DNA from: RBG-13-68-16 sp050018455
GTDB lineage: Bacteria; Acidobacteriota; Thermoanaerobaculia; Thermoanaerobaculales; Thermoanaerobaculaceae
DNA: 64,000 bases
Reading direction: 5' to 3'
NCBI GenBank assembly: GCA_050018455.1
Contig: JBEKAA010000004.1
Span: forward strand, 368,889-432,888
This document shows positions 46,135 through 54,366 of this stretch, piece after piece. How positions within the stretch are numbered: the first letter of the stretch is position 1; each line of letters begins with the position of its first letter. The position numbers and the translations under genes are program-made. The notes beneath the pieces were generated by a model, which saw only the letters and a list, made by a program, of their open reading frames with translations, searched no databases and was not told the origin of the DNA.

Positions 46135-48516
46135 ATGACGCGAGAGCTCGGCAAGGATCAGCTGCGGTGGCGCTGCCCCGAGGAGTGGCTGCCCGCCGAC
46201 ACCACGGCGAAAATTGAGCCTTCCAGCGGGATCATCGGTCAGGCCCGGGCGGTGCGCGCGCTCGAGTTCGGGCTCGCCGTCGAGTCTCTTGGCTTCAACG
46301 TCTTCGTGACCGGCCTGACGGGCACCGGGAGGATGACCGCGATCGAGCTTCACCTGCGACCTCTCGCGGACGACGGCCCACCGCCTGACGACCTCGTGTT
46401 CGTGTACAACTACGCCCGGCCGGAGCAGCCCCGTCTTCTGCGGCTCGCCGCCGGCGGAGGCGTCGCGCTGCGCGACGGTCTCGACAAGCTGCTGCGCGAT
46501 CTGTCCTCCAACCTTCCCGGCATGTTCGAGGGGGAGGAGTTCCAGAAGCGGCTCGATCTCGCTCTCGAGGACCTCAAGGCCAAGCAGCAGGAGCTGATCA
46601 AGGGGTTCGAGCACCGCGTGCGCGAGGCGGGGTTCACGCTCGTGCAGGTGCAGGTCGGCTCGGTGACGCGGCCCGAGATCCTTCCGGTCGTCGAGGACAG
46701 GCCCGTCACCCTCGACAAGCTGCAGAGCCTCGCGGAGGAGGGGAAGTTCGACCGCGACCGAGCGACCACGATCGAACAGGCCCATAGCAAGCTCTCCGAG
46801 GAGCTGCAGCGCACCTTCCACGAGGTGATGGTGATGCGCGAGGAGATGCTCGCGCGCGCCGAGCAGCTCCGGGGGACCACGGTCGAGCCGGTCCTGAAGC
46901 AGGCGCTCGGCGCGATCGCCAAGAGCGTCAAGGACCCCCGCGTCGCGCCGTTCCTGGAGGACCTTTTCGCGGACATGCAGGCGCACCTGGACCTCTTCGG
47001 CGCCAAGGCCGGCGACGACGGCGACCCGCTCCTGCGATACCGCGTCAACGTCGTGGTGGACAGCAGCGGCGCCAAAGGCCGGCCGATCGTCATCGAGACC
47101 GAACCGTCGTACAGCAACCTCTTCGGCACGGTCGAGGCGAAGGTCGGCCAGAACCTGCAGTCCACCTCCGACCACATGCGGATCCGCGCCGGCTCGCTCC
47201 TGCGCGCCAACGGCGGTTTTCTGGCGGTGAACGCCTTCGACGCGGTGTCGGAGCCCGGTGTGTGGCCCGCGCTGAAGCGCGCTTTGCGCTACCGGCGGGT
47301 CGTGATCCGCGCGCGCGACATCCTGTTCGCCATTTCAGGGCAGGCCCTCCAGCCCGAGCCGGTGGACATCGACGTCAAGGTCATCATGATCGGCGATCGC
47401 GGCCTCTACGACCTGCTGCACGAGCTCGACGAGGAGTTCCGCAAGATCTTCAAGGTCCTCGCCGACTTCGACAGCGAGATGCCGAACGGGCGCGCTCAAG
47501 TGGCCGACTTCCTCGCGCTCATGGCCAAGATCGTCCGCGACGAGAAGCTGTTGCCGCTCGACCGCGGGGGCATGACGGCGCTCGTCGAGGAAGCGGTGCG
47601 CCTCGCCCGCAACCGCAAGCGGATCTCGGCCCGCTTCTCGGACGTGGCGGACATTCTGCGCGAGGCGGCGTACCTGGCGCGGGGGCAGAACAGGCGGGCC
47701 GTCCACGGCGAGGACATCCGCGCGGCCGTGCTTGAGCGCCGCGACCGCCACTCGCTCCCCGAGACGAAGCTCACGGAGATGATGCTCGACGACGTGCTGG
47801 TGATATCCACCGCGGGGGCGGTGGTTGGCCAGGTCAACGGCCTCGCGGTGTACGACCTCGGGTACCACGCGTTCGGCCTGCCGGGGCGGGTCACGGCGCG
47901 CGTGGCGCTCGGGCGCGAGGGCGTCATCAACATCGAGCGCGAGGCGCGCCTTTCGGGCAGCACCCACGACAAGGGCGTGCTGATCCTGTCGGGGTTCCTG
48001 CGCGGGATGTTCGCGGGGGAGATGCCGCTCTCAATGAGCGCCTCGATCGCGTTCGAGCAGTCCTACGGCGGCGTGGACGGCGACAGCGCCTCCTCAACCG
48101 AGGTGTACGCGATTCTCTCGGCGCTCTCGGGCGTGCCGATCCGGCAGGACCTCGCCGTCACGGGATCGGTTGACCAGAACGGTCGCGTGCAGGCGATCGG
48201 CGGGGTCAACGAGAAGATCGAAGGTTTCTTCGCGCTGTGCGCCCAGCGCGGACTCTCGGGCACGCAGGGCGTGCTCATCCCGGACCCGAACGTCGCCGAC
48301 CTGCAGCTCGACCCCGAGGTCGTGGCGGCGGTCGAGAAGGGGAGATTTCACATCTACTCCGTCGGCCGCATCGAGGAGGGGATCGAGCTGCTCATGGGCG
48401 CGCCCGCCAGCGCGCGCGGGGCGGACGGGGCGTACCCGCCGGACAGCGTGCTCGGCCGCTGCGCGGCGAGGCTGGCCGCGATGGCCGAGCAGCTCCGCCG
48501 CTACCGCGACGTGTGA
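46135..48516 (+). CDS. Lon-like ATP-dependent protease (LonB/AAA_32 type)
   Basis: This 793-residue protein has an AAA module with an unusual P-loop GLTGTGRM, where Arg replaces Lys as in other members of this Lon-related group. A long helical insert with coiled coil lies at residues about 130-260. The sensor/Walker B-like region is LRANGGFLAVNAFD. The C-terminal Lon protease domain has the Ser-Lys dyad at Ser651 (GDSASSTE) and Lys694 (GVNEKIEGFF), with the 43-residue spacing of Lon. It probably degrades selected or misfolded proteins. GGGAGG precedes ATG 46135 by about nine bases. Confidence 0.92.
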   Translation: MTRELGKDQLRWRCPEEWLPADTTAKIEPSSGIIGQARAVRALEFGLAVESLGFNVFVTGLTGTGRMTAIELHLRPLADDGPPPDDLVFVYNYARPEQPRLLRLAAGGGVALRDGLDKLLRDLSSNLPGMFEGEEFQKRLDLALEDLKAKQQELIKGFEHRVREAGFTLVQVQVGSVTRPEILPVVEDRPVTLDKLQSLAEEGKFDRDRATTIEQAHSKLSEELQRTFHEVMVMREEMLARAEQLRGTTVEPVLKQALGAIAKSVKDPRVAPFLEDLFADMQAHLDLFGAKAGDDGDPLLRYRVNVVVDSSGAKGRPIVIETEPSYSNLFGTVEAKVGQNLQSTSDHMRIRAGSLLRANGGFLAVNAFDAVSEPGVWPALKRALRYRRVVIRARDILFAISGQALQPEPVDIDVKVIMIGDRGLYDLLHELDEEFRKIFKVLADFDSEMPNGRAQVADFLALMAKIVRDEKLLPLDRGGMTALVEEAVRLARNRKRISARFSDVADILREAAYLARGQNRRAVHGEDIRAAVLERRDRHSLPETKLTEMMLDDVLVISTAGAVVGQVNGLAVYDLGYHAFGLPGRVTARVALGREGVINIEREARLSGSTHDKGVLILSGFLRGMFAGEMPLSMSASIAFEQSYGGVDGDSASSTEVYAILSALSGVPIRQDLAVTGSVDQNGRVQAIGGVNEKIEGFFALCAQRGLSGTQGVLIPDPNVADLQLDPEVVAAVEKGRFHIYSVGRIEEGIELLMGAPASARGADGAYPPDSVLGRCAARLAAMAEQLRRYRDV

Positions 48517-48557
48517 CGGAACAGGGTGCGCCCGAACTGCGCCAAGGGAGGGTTTGC

Positions 48558-48764
48558 ATGGCCAAAACGCTGTACCTGGCGCTGTCGGGTGCCGTCTTCT
48601 TTCTTGTGGCCGTGGGCCACCTGTTGAGGCTCGCGTACGGATGGTCGGTCGTGGTCGGCGGGACGGCGATCCCACTCGCCCTGTCGTACGTCGGCCTGGC
48701 GGCGTCGACGGGGTACTGCGCCTGGGCGATCTGGCTGCTGCGGGTCGGGGAGAAGCCGAGATGA
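48558..48764 (+). CDS. Small membrane protein, two hydrophobic segments
   Basis: A 68-residue protein with segments LYLALSGAVFFLVAVGHLLR and VVVGGTAIPLALSYVGLAAS, then a Trp-containing third stretch. AAGGGAGGG lies upstream of ATG 48558 at good spacing, which argues that it is a real gene. It starts about 40 bp after the Lon-like gene and may be cotranscribed. No family is recognised. Confidence 0.7.
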   Translation: MAKTLYLALSGAVFFLVAVGHLLRLAYGWSVVVGGTAIPLALSYVGLAASTGYCAWAIWLLRVGEKPR

Positions 48765-48797
48765 CCATCTGCCCGGCGGCGAGTGGACGGGGGGTGT

Positions 48798-49214
48798 ATG
48801 GCTGAGAGCGCGCCGGCGAAGAAGATGAAGCTGAAGGCGGGGGCGCGGGCGGCGGTGGTCAACGCGCCGGCCGGGTACCTGAAGGAGCTTGCACCGCTGC
48901 CGAGCGGCGTGGAGATTACCGAGAAGCTCCAGGGCCCGCTCGCGTGGATCCAGGTGTTCGTGGCGACGAGCGCGGAGCTGAAGGCGCTGGTGCCGAAGGT
49001 GATCAAGGCGCTGGCGCCGGAGAGCCTGCTCTGGATCTCGTTCCCGAAAGGCACTTCGGGTGTCCAGACCGACCTGACGCGCGACAAGGGCTGGGACGCG
49101 CTCGCCGACGCGGACCTCAAGTGGGTGACGCTGATCTCGGTGAACGCCACCTGGTCTGCATTCGCGCTGCGCCCGTACCGGCCCGGCGAGGCCAAAAAGC
49201 ACGCACGACGCTGA
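48798..49214 (+). CDS. DUF3052-family protein
   Basis: This 138-residue cytoplasmic protein begins with a Lys/Ala-rich tail and then LKAGARAAVVNAPAGYLKEL, the usual opening of DUF3052 proteins. WISFPKGTSGVQTDLTRDKG and the final VNATWSAFALRPYR are also typical. Function is unknown. ATG 48798 follows a G-rich stretch; a start 15 bp upstream is possible but unsupported. Confidence 0.8.
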   Translation: MAESAPAKKMKLKAGARAAVVNAPAGYLKELAPLPSGVEITEKLQGPLAWIQVFVATSAELKALVPKVIKALAPESLLWISFPKGTSGVQTDLTRDKGWDALADADLKWVTLISVNATWSAFALRPYRPGEAKKHARR

Positions 49215-49334
49215 CACTCACAGGGCGAAGCTTCGTCATGGCGGCGTCCGGCTGCTCGGGCCGGATGGTGTCCACGGGCAGCAGTGAGGGTCGCGGGTGA
49301 TGCTCCGCTGCCGGCAAAGTGGTAGATTTGACCC

Positions 49335-49637
49335 ATGAACGCGGAGCTTCTGTCTATTGATCGCGCAAGGCTTGCGGAGTTGTGCCGCCGCCACCGAATC
49401 CGTCGGCTGGCGCTCTTCGGCTCTGCACTCCGCGACGATTTTGGGCCTGAGAGCGACGTTGACGTGCTCGTCGAGTTCGAGCCCGGCACGCGGGTAGGGC
49501 TTCGTTTCGTGACGATCCAGGACGAGCTTTCCGAGTTGCTGGGCCGGACGGTGGACCTCAACACGTTGGGCTTTCTCAGCCCGCACTTCCGTGAACGGGT
49601 TCTGAGCACGGCGGTGCCACTCTATGAAGCCGCCTGA
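49335..49637 (+). CDS. MntA-like nucleotidyltransferase antitoxin
   Basis: A 100-residue minimal nucleotidyltransferase. The signature GSALRDDFGPESDVDVLVEF has the catalytic G-S and D-x-D residues. In MntA/HepT modules this protein neutralises the HEPN toxin, in described cases by adding AMP to it. Its end overlaps the broken hepT frame by 14 bp. A TAGATT -10-like box lies just upstream of ATG 49335. The antitoxin itself appears intact. Confidence 0.88.
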   Translation: MNAELLSIDRARLAELCRRHRIRRLALFGSALRDDFGPESDVDVLVEFEPGTRVGLRFVTIQDELSELLGRTVDLNTLGFLSPHFRERVLSTAVPLYEAA

Positions 49638-49961
49638 AGACCAAATCCTGATGTTGGACATGGTCGACACGCGCGGCGAGCGATTTCGGCGGCTGAGGGG
49701 CGCACAAGGTCGGAGCTGGAGTCGGACCCGGTGCTGGCCGCCGCGCTTGAGCGGTTCATCGAGATCATCGGTGAAGCGGCGAGCAAGGTCTCCGAAGCCC
49801 AACGCGGGAGGCTCCCGCAGGTCCCTTGACGGGGGGTCATCGGCATGCGCAACCGCCTTGTCCATGGCTACGCGGCCGTCGACCACGACGTGATCTGGGA
49901 CGTCGTAACAGGCGATCTTCCGAACCTCGTCATTGAGCTGGAAGGCACCTTGGAAGTGTAG
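49624..49961 (+). pseudogene. HepT-like HEPN toxin, broken by a frameshift and a premature stop
   Basis: The first 15 codons (MKPPEDQILMLDMVD) are in frame from ATG 49624. HepT-like sequence then continues one base out of register, implying loss of one base at 49669-49671: ARRAISAAEGRTRSELESD, then LERFIEIIGEAASKVSE. A TGA at 49827-49829 replaces the Trp codon of the usual PWR before IGMRNRLVHGY. The HEPN RNase motif R-x4-H (RNRLVH) is still readable, and the frame ends at TAG 49959-49961. Two independent lesions make the toxin very unlikely to be made. Confidence 0.85.
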
Positions 49962-50078
49962 TTCGCGAAGAAGTTGGCGGCTCCGCGGATGGGCCTCGCC
50001 GACGTGACGAACGAGACTCGAGGTGACCGGACGGTCGGACAGCAGGATCCGCCACCGGGTTCGCCGCTGCGGCGTTGA

Positions 50079-50777
50079 TCAACCGTGTAGGAACGCGTCC
50101 TTCGGAGCGCCGCAGACTGGGCAGACCCAGTCGTCGGGGATGTCCTCGAAGTGGGTGCCCGGCGCGATGCCGCTCGCGGGATCTCCGAACTCCGGGTCGT
50201 ACGTGTACCCGCAGGCGCCGCAGGTCCACGGTGACGCGGCGGCCGGCGCGGGCGGCTTGACCTGCGGTTCGGTCTCGCCGCGGTAGGTCGGGGCGTTCTT
50301 CGGCGCCTTGCCCTTGCGCGCGTGGTAGCCGGCGTAGGTGAGCGGGGCGCCGGCGGAAAGAACCTCGGCGCCGACAGCCTCCCCGATGAAAACGGTGTGA
50401 GTGCCGCCGTCCACGGCCTGTAGCACCTTCGCTTCGGTGACGGCGATGGCGTGCTCGACCACCAGCGGCACGTGAAGGCCTTCGCGCACCGTCGCCCGGG
50501 CGAGCTTGTCGACGTCGCGTCCCGACTTGAAGCCGAACAGCCCGATGAACTCCATCGGGACGGTCTCGGCGAGCACGGAGAAGGCGAACCACCCGCCGTT
50601 GCGAATCAGGTCGTGGGTGAAATTCTCCTTGTTGATCGCGATGGCCACCCGCGGCGGCTCGGCGGTGACCTGAAAAACGGCGTTGGCGATCTGCCCGTTG
50701 GCGCGCTCGCCGGCGCGCGCCGTCACCAGGTACATCCCGTACGACATCGTCCACAGTGCCTTCGGATCCATGGTCAT
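50079..50777 (-). CDS. Flavin reductase-like domain fused to C-terminal rubredoxin (Hrb-type)
   Basis: A 232-residue electron-transfer protein. Residues 1-160 form a flavin reductase-like FMN-binding domain (NGQIANAVFQVTAEPPRVAI, HTVFIGEAV). A proline/alanine linker leads to a rubredoxin domain with two CxxC iron-binding knuckles, WTCGACGYTYDP and WVCPVCGAPKD. The arrangement matches high-molecular-weight rubredoxin, which passes electrons to flavodiiron NO/O2 reductases in anaerobes. No flavodiiron gene is adjacent. GGAGG lies six bases before ATG 50777. Confidence 0.93.
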   Translation of the reverse strand: MTMDPKALWTMSYGMYLVTARAGERANGQIANAVFQVTAEPPRVAIAINKENFTHDLIRNGGWFAFSVLAETVPMEFIGLFGFKSGRDVDKLARATVREGLHVPLVVEHAIAVTEAKVLQAVDGGTHTVFIGEAVGAEVLSAGAPLTYAGYHARKGKAPKNAPTYRGETEPQVKPPAPAAASPWTCGACGYTYDPEFGDPASGIAPGTHFEDIPDDWVCPVCGAPKDAFLHG

Positions 50778-50902
50778 CGCGCACCTCCGGCGGCGTGCAG
50801 AGCCGTCGTCTCGGCTCCCGAGCCCTATCTGAGATTGTGCTCCCGTTGGCGCGGGGGTGCCACCGTGCTCGAACTCGTGCTTGGCCCTCCGGGCCGGGTT
50901 CC

Positions 50903-51132
50903 TCTCTTGCCCCTCGGACTCCGGTGAGTCGATCGGGCCGCGCATCGAGCGCGGCCCGCCGACACGCCGCCGCATGCGACCGAGCAGGGACGCCCCGCGG
51001 TGGGGCCCCTCGCTGTTCGCATGAAGCCGCGCCAGCGACACCCCACCGCGGGTCGCCCGCTCGGTGCCCGCACGCGGTGTCGAAATTCGCCTGCGCCCGA
51101 GGGGCGGGCTGGCCCCCAGCCCCGCGCCGCTC
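50903..51132 (-). repeat. Palindromic intergenic element, copy 1 (inverted relative to copy 2)
   Basis: Read on the minus strand, this segment matches 52247-52496 over about 230 bp. Shared blocks are AGCCCGCCCCTCGGGCG, ACACCGCGTGCGGGCACCG, CCGCGGTGGGGTGTCGCTGG, ACAGCGAGGGGCCCCAC and GGTCGCATGCGGCGGCG. Its ends (GCCCCTCGG, CCGAGGGGC) and inner blocks are themselves inverted repeats. It is non-coding and GC-rich. Confidence 0.8.
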
Positions 51133-51265
51133 GAAGCGCCCTGCGAGGACGGTCTGCGTTGGAACACGTAGCCACCCAGCGCTCGTTCGGCTGGCTGACC
51201 TCAGGCGGCCGACGACCAGTATTCCCGCCATCAATTGGCTAAGGGAGAGTGAAATTCCGACAGCA

Positions 51266-51730
51266 TCAGTAAGGGCCTCGGGGATGAGAAGGAGCGACAA
51301 CCTGTATGACGCCCAACAAGGTCCACAGAGCAGCGAGTCCGGTGATAGTCCATCGGATCTTAACGGCGTTGGCCGGCAGGTGGAAGGCAGGGGCGTAGCG
51401 CGCCAGGTACTCGTGCCCTCCGTGAAACCAAAGCCACCACAAGAGGGCGACGAAGCACAGGAAGACGATGAGATCCGCGGCGATGTCGCGGGGATCGCTC
51501 AGTCGAGACCCACGGCGAAGAACCCATTCCATGTCCCGTCCCGCAAACATGACGGCACCCACGATGATCTGTGGTAGACACAGTGCTGCCGCGAGCCGCC
51601 AGCGGAATTGAGCAATCTCCTCTTTCGTCGGTCGGTCGGGCCAGTCGGTCGGGTTGGCGCGTACGAGCATGACCCCTGCAAACCAGATCAATGGGGATAC
51701 TAGGCAAGAGAGGATTAGGAGGTCAGGCAC
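51266..51730 (-). CDS. Membrane protein of unknown function, second gene of a two-gene cassette
   Basis: A 154-residue protein with about four hydrophobic segments (LLILSCLVSPLIWFAGVMLV, LAAALCLPQIIVGAVMF, LIVFLCFVALLWWLWF, WTITGLAALWTLLGVIQVV). It starts at a GTG overlapping the end of the upstream gene by 8 bp. The GC content is visibly lower than that of the surrounding genes. The pair lies between inverted copies of the palindromic element. No family is recognised. Confidence 0.65.
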   Translation of the reverse strand: MPDLLILSCLVSPLIWFAGVMLVRANPTDWPDRPTKEEIAQFRWRLAAALCLPQIIVGAVMFAGRDMEWVLRRGSRLSDPRDIAADLIVFLCFVALLWWLWFHGGHEYLARYAPAFHLPANAVKIRWTITGLAALWTLLGVIQVVAPSHPRGPY

Positions 51731-52094
51731 TCTCGTCTCCGATTCCGAGCGGGCCGGGTGCCCATTTTTCTAGACCACAATGGACGCATGCACGCGCAAA
51801 GGGCCTCCAGAACCAGACCTTTGTGAGAAAGAACGGCCTGCCACACTTCGGACATTGCCAGAAACTGACCCACATGGAACTCAGGCCGACAGCCAGCATG
51901 TAGCTGATGGCCAAGGTGGCTAGAATCTGTTGAACCCACCGCGCCGGATTCCGCATGGACGCTAGGGTGAGCTCGTACGGGATGAAACCCAAGAGCAGAC
52001 CAGACGTTACAACCCGGCGGACACGATAGTCCCGCCACTCCCTGCGGTAGTCGATCCCGGTCCTCTCGCCTGTGGAGCTCTCGCTTGGGTCCAT
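51723..52094 (-). CDS. Membrane protein with zinc-ribbon-like CxxC pair, first gene of the cassette
   Basis: A 123-residue protein with a charged N terminus (YRREWRDYRVRRVV), two hydrophobic segments (VTSGLLLGFIPYELTLASM, ILATLAISYMLAVGLSSMWV) and a C-terminal zinc-ribbon-like pair CPKC...CVHC. A TATAGT -10-like box lies shortly upstream of ATG 52094 on the minus strand. It overlaps the downstream membrane-protein gene by 8 bp. Function unknown; lower GC suggests acquisition. Confidence 0.65.
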   Translation of the reverse strand: MDPSESSTGERTGIDYRREWRDYRVRRVVTSGLLLGFIPYELTLASMRNPARWVQQILATLAISYMLAVGLSSMWVSFWQCPKCGRPFFLTKVWFWRPFARACVHCGLEKWAPGPLGIGDESA

Positions 52095-52246
52095 TTGTAT
52101 CTGCTGCGCACTATAGACGATTTCAGAGAGCCCGGACTTCCTGCGTTTCCGGTTCGCGGCCAGCTTTCCCGTTCAACCTGCCGAAGAGCCCGCGCCTGGT
52201 CAAAGGCCGAGGAACCTGTCTAGCGATGCGATCGGGAGCACTCCGC

Positions 52247-52496
52247 GTTGCGCGGGGGCGGGGCCAAGCCCGCCCCTCGGGCGTGAGGCGCATGACGACG
52301 CCGCGTGCGGGCACCGGGCGGACGCACCGCGGTGGGGTGTCGCTGGCCCCGACCGAGCGCGTCTCTCGCGAGGGAGGGGAACAGCGAGGGGCCCCACGGC
52401 GGGGCGTCCCAGCCCGGTCGCATGCGGCGGCGTTCGCTCGGGCCGGGCTCGACGCCCGGTCCGAGCGTTGCGCCGGAGCCCGAGGGGCAAGAAAGA
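52247..52496 (+). repeat. Palindromic intergenic element, copy 2
   Basis: About 250 bp homologous to the complement of 50903-51132, with a ~24-bp insertion (around CGCGTCTCTCGCGAGGGAGG) absent from copy 1. End motifs GCCCGCCCCTCGGGC and GCCCGAGGGGC are inverted. Internally GCGTGCGGGCACCGGGCGGA is mirrored by GGCGTCCCAGCCCGGTCGCA. It could fold into a large branched structure. Confidence 0.8.
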
Positions 52497-52529
52497 AAGC
52501 CTCCACGCGGTGGACGAAAGAACCGCCCC

Positions 52530-52577
52530 CCGCCCAGATCCCTCGGCCTGCCTTTGGCAGTCCTCGGGATGACATCC
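52530..52577 (-). repeat. Half-copy of the GTCATCCCGAG...GAGGGATCTGGG repeat
   Basis: On the minus strand GATGTCATCCCGAGG is followed by a short TGCCAAAGGCA stem and CCGAGGGATCTGGGCGGG, matching the left half of the element at 32058-32208. It lies in the non-coding 600-bp region upstream of ffh. Confidence 0.65.
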
Positions 52578-52696
52578 AAAATGGCAACGAGTGTCGGCGG
52601 CGGAAAAACCGGAGCGATAGCCGCAGGGCAACACCACGCGCCATGGTTGAGCCGGAGGGTCGGGGAGCGTAGACTTCACGATCCCTGGGGAGGGGC

Positions 52697-54019
52697 ATGC
52701 TCGAAGCGATCTCCGATCGGCTGCAAAAGGTGTTCAAGACGCTGCGCGGCGAGGGCCACCTCACCGAGAAGCACGTCGACGACGCGCTGGCGGAGATCCG
52801 CCGCGCGCTGCTCGGGGCCGACGTGGCGCTGTCCGTGGTCAAGGAGTTCACCGGCAAGGTGCGCGAGCGTGCGCTCGGCAAGGACGTGCTCGCTTCGCTG
52901 AGTCCGGCCCAGCAGGTGCTCAAGATCGTGCACGAGGAGCTGACGTCCCTTCTCGGCGGCGAGGCGCGGCCGCTCAAGTTCAAGGGGTTTCCCGCCCCGC
53001 TCCTGCTCGTCGGGCTCCAGGGCACCGGGAAGACCACGACGGCCGCCAAGCTCGCGGGGTTCATCAAGCGGACGCTCGGCAAGCACGTCCTGCTGGTCCC
53101 GGCGGACACGCAGCGGCCTGCGGCGCGCGAGCAGCTGGAGCAGCTCGGGGCGCAGTGCGGGATGCCGGTGCTCGACACGCGGGCGTGGCCGACACCCCCC
53201 GAGATCGCCCACGCGGCGCTCATCGAGGCGCGCCGCAAGGGGTTCGAGGTGATCCTGTTCGACACCGCCGGGCGGCTGCACGTGGACGAGGAGCTGATGG
53301 CGGAGCTGACCGAGCTGAACGAGATCCTGAAGCCTTCCGAGGTGCTCTTCGTGGCCGACGCGATGACGGGACAGGACGCCGTGCGGCAGGCCGAGGCGTT
53401 CTCGGCGCGCCTGCCGCTGACGGGCGTGATCCTCACCAAGCTCGATGGCGATGCCCGCGGCGGCGCCGCTCTCTCCGTCGTGTCGATCGCCGGCAAGCCG
53501 ATCCGCCTCGTGGGCGTCGGCGAGCGCCTGGAGGACATCGAGCTGTTCCACCCGGACCGCATGGCGGCGCGCATCCTGGGCCTCGGCGACATGCAGACGT
53601 TCTTCGAGAAGGCGCAAGCGGTCGTGGACGAGAAGACGGCCGCCGAGATGGAGAAGAAGCTCAAGAAGCAGGGCTTCGACCTCGACGACCTGCGTGATCA
53701 GCTGAAACAGATGCGCGGCGGCGGCCTGCTCGAGCAGCTCGTGGATCTGCTCCCCGGAGCCAAGGCGCTCAGGGGCGCGCCCCAGGCGGACGACAAGAAG
53801 CTGATCCGCTTCGAGGCGATCATCGGCTCGATGACGCCCAGCGAGCGCCGCCGCCCCGACATCATCAACGGTTCGCGCCGCAAGCGCATCGCGCGCGGAG
53901 CCGGCACGACCGTCGAGGAAGTCAACCGGCTCCTTCGGCAGTACGGCGAGATGAAGCGCATGGCCAAGCGGCTGGCGAGCGGCGACCCGCGCCGGATGCT
54001 GCGCGGGTTGGGGTTGTAG
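52697..54019 (+). CDS. ffh: Signal recognition particle protein Ffh
   Basis: This 440-residue SRP54 GTPase delivers signal sequences to the membrane receptor FtsY. The N-domain helical bundle is followed by the G domain with GLQGTGKTTTAAKLA, DTQRPAAREQL, DTAGRLHVDEELM and TKLDGDARGGAALS. The C-terminal M domain is methionine-rich (MTPSERRRPDIINGSRRKRI, GEMKRMAKRL) and binds SRP RNA and signal peptides. ATG 52697 follows GGGGAGGGGC. The gene is followed at once by the rpsP operon, a frequent arrangement. Confidence 0.97.
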   Translation: MLEAISDRLQKVFKTLRGEGHLTEKHVDDALAEIRRALLGADVALSVVKEFTGKVRERALGKDVLASLSPAQQVLKIVHEELTSLLGGEARPLKFKGFPAPLLLVGLQGTGKTTTAAKLAGFIKRTLGKHVLLVPADTQRPAAREQLEQLGAQCGMPVLDTRAWPTPPEIAHAALIEARRKGFEVILFDTAGRLHVDEELMAELTELNEILKPSEVLFVADAMTGQDAVRQAEAFSARLPLTGVILTKLDGDARGGAALSVVSIAGKPIRLVGVGERLEDIELFHPDRMAARILGLGDMQTFFEKAQAVVDEKTAAEMEKKLKKQGFDLDDLRDQLKQMRGGGLLEQLVDLLPGAKALRGAPQADDKKLIRFEAIIGSMTPSERRRPDIINGSRRKRIARGAGTTVEEVNRLLRQYGEMKRMAKRLASGDPRRMLRGLGL

Positions 54020-54038
54020 AGTCCGGATAGCCTTTTTT

Positions 54039-54044
54039 GGTACA
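54039..54044 (+). promoter_or_regulatory. -10 box upstream of rpsP
   Basis: TTGGTACAATAATCG contains TACAAT with an upstream G of the extended -10 type. It lies 52 bp before rpsP and 20 bp after ffh. A TTGTAG -35 candidate is too far (21 bp), so the -35 is weak. Confidence 0.45.
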
Positions 54045-54095
54045 ATAATCGTTCGCGGCGTGGCCGCGGGAAGCGAACGTGAAGGAGAGTGCTCG

Positions 54096-54332
54096 ATGCT
54101 TATGATCCGACTACGGCGAATGGGCTCCAACAGGCGCCCTGTGTACCGCGTGGTGGTCTCCGATCGCCGCAAGACGCCGACCGCCGCGGTGCTGGAAGAG
54201 ATTGGGTTCTACAACCCGCGGAGCGTGCCGGTGGACGTGCGCATCAACCGGGAGCGAGTGGATTTCTGGGTGGCGCGCGGGGCCCAGCTGTCCCCGACCG
54301 TGAAGAGCTTGCTCGACAGGGCCAAGAGCTGA
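54096..54332 (+). CDS. rpsP: 30S ribosomal protein S16
   Basis: This 78-residue protein begins MLMIRLRRMGSNRRPVYRVV, then VVSDRR and IGFYNPR, the diagnostic S16 sequence. It is a primary assembly protein of the 30S subunit. AAGGAGAG lies about seven bases before ATG 54096. It heads rpsP-khpA-rimM-trmD. Confidence 0.97.
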   Translation: MLMIRLRRMGSNRRPVYRVVVSDRRKTPTAAVLEEIGFYNPRSVPVDVRINRERVDFWVARGAQLSPTVKSLLDRAKS

Positions 54333-54366
54333 ATTCCGACTGCAGACCGCTCGATCGGAGGCGCAC

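Noticed and set aside
49827..49829. TGA in the hepT frame as selenocysteine or recoded codon
   Set aside because: Homologues have Trp here, there is no SECIS-like hairpin, and a separate frameshift precedes it; two lesions indicate a pseudogene.
50079..51300. Longer protein frames reading through the palindromic element upstream of the rubredoxin fusion
   Set aside because: The Arg/Gly-rich translation exists in two frames and in both element copies because of the element's own composition. GGAGG marks the real start at 50777.
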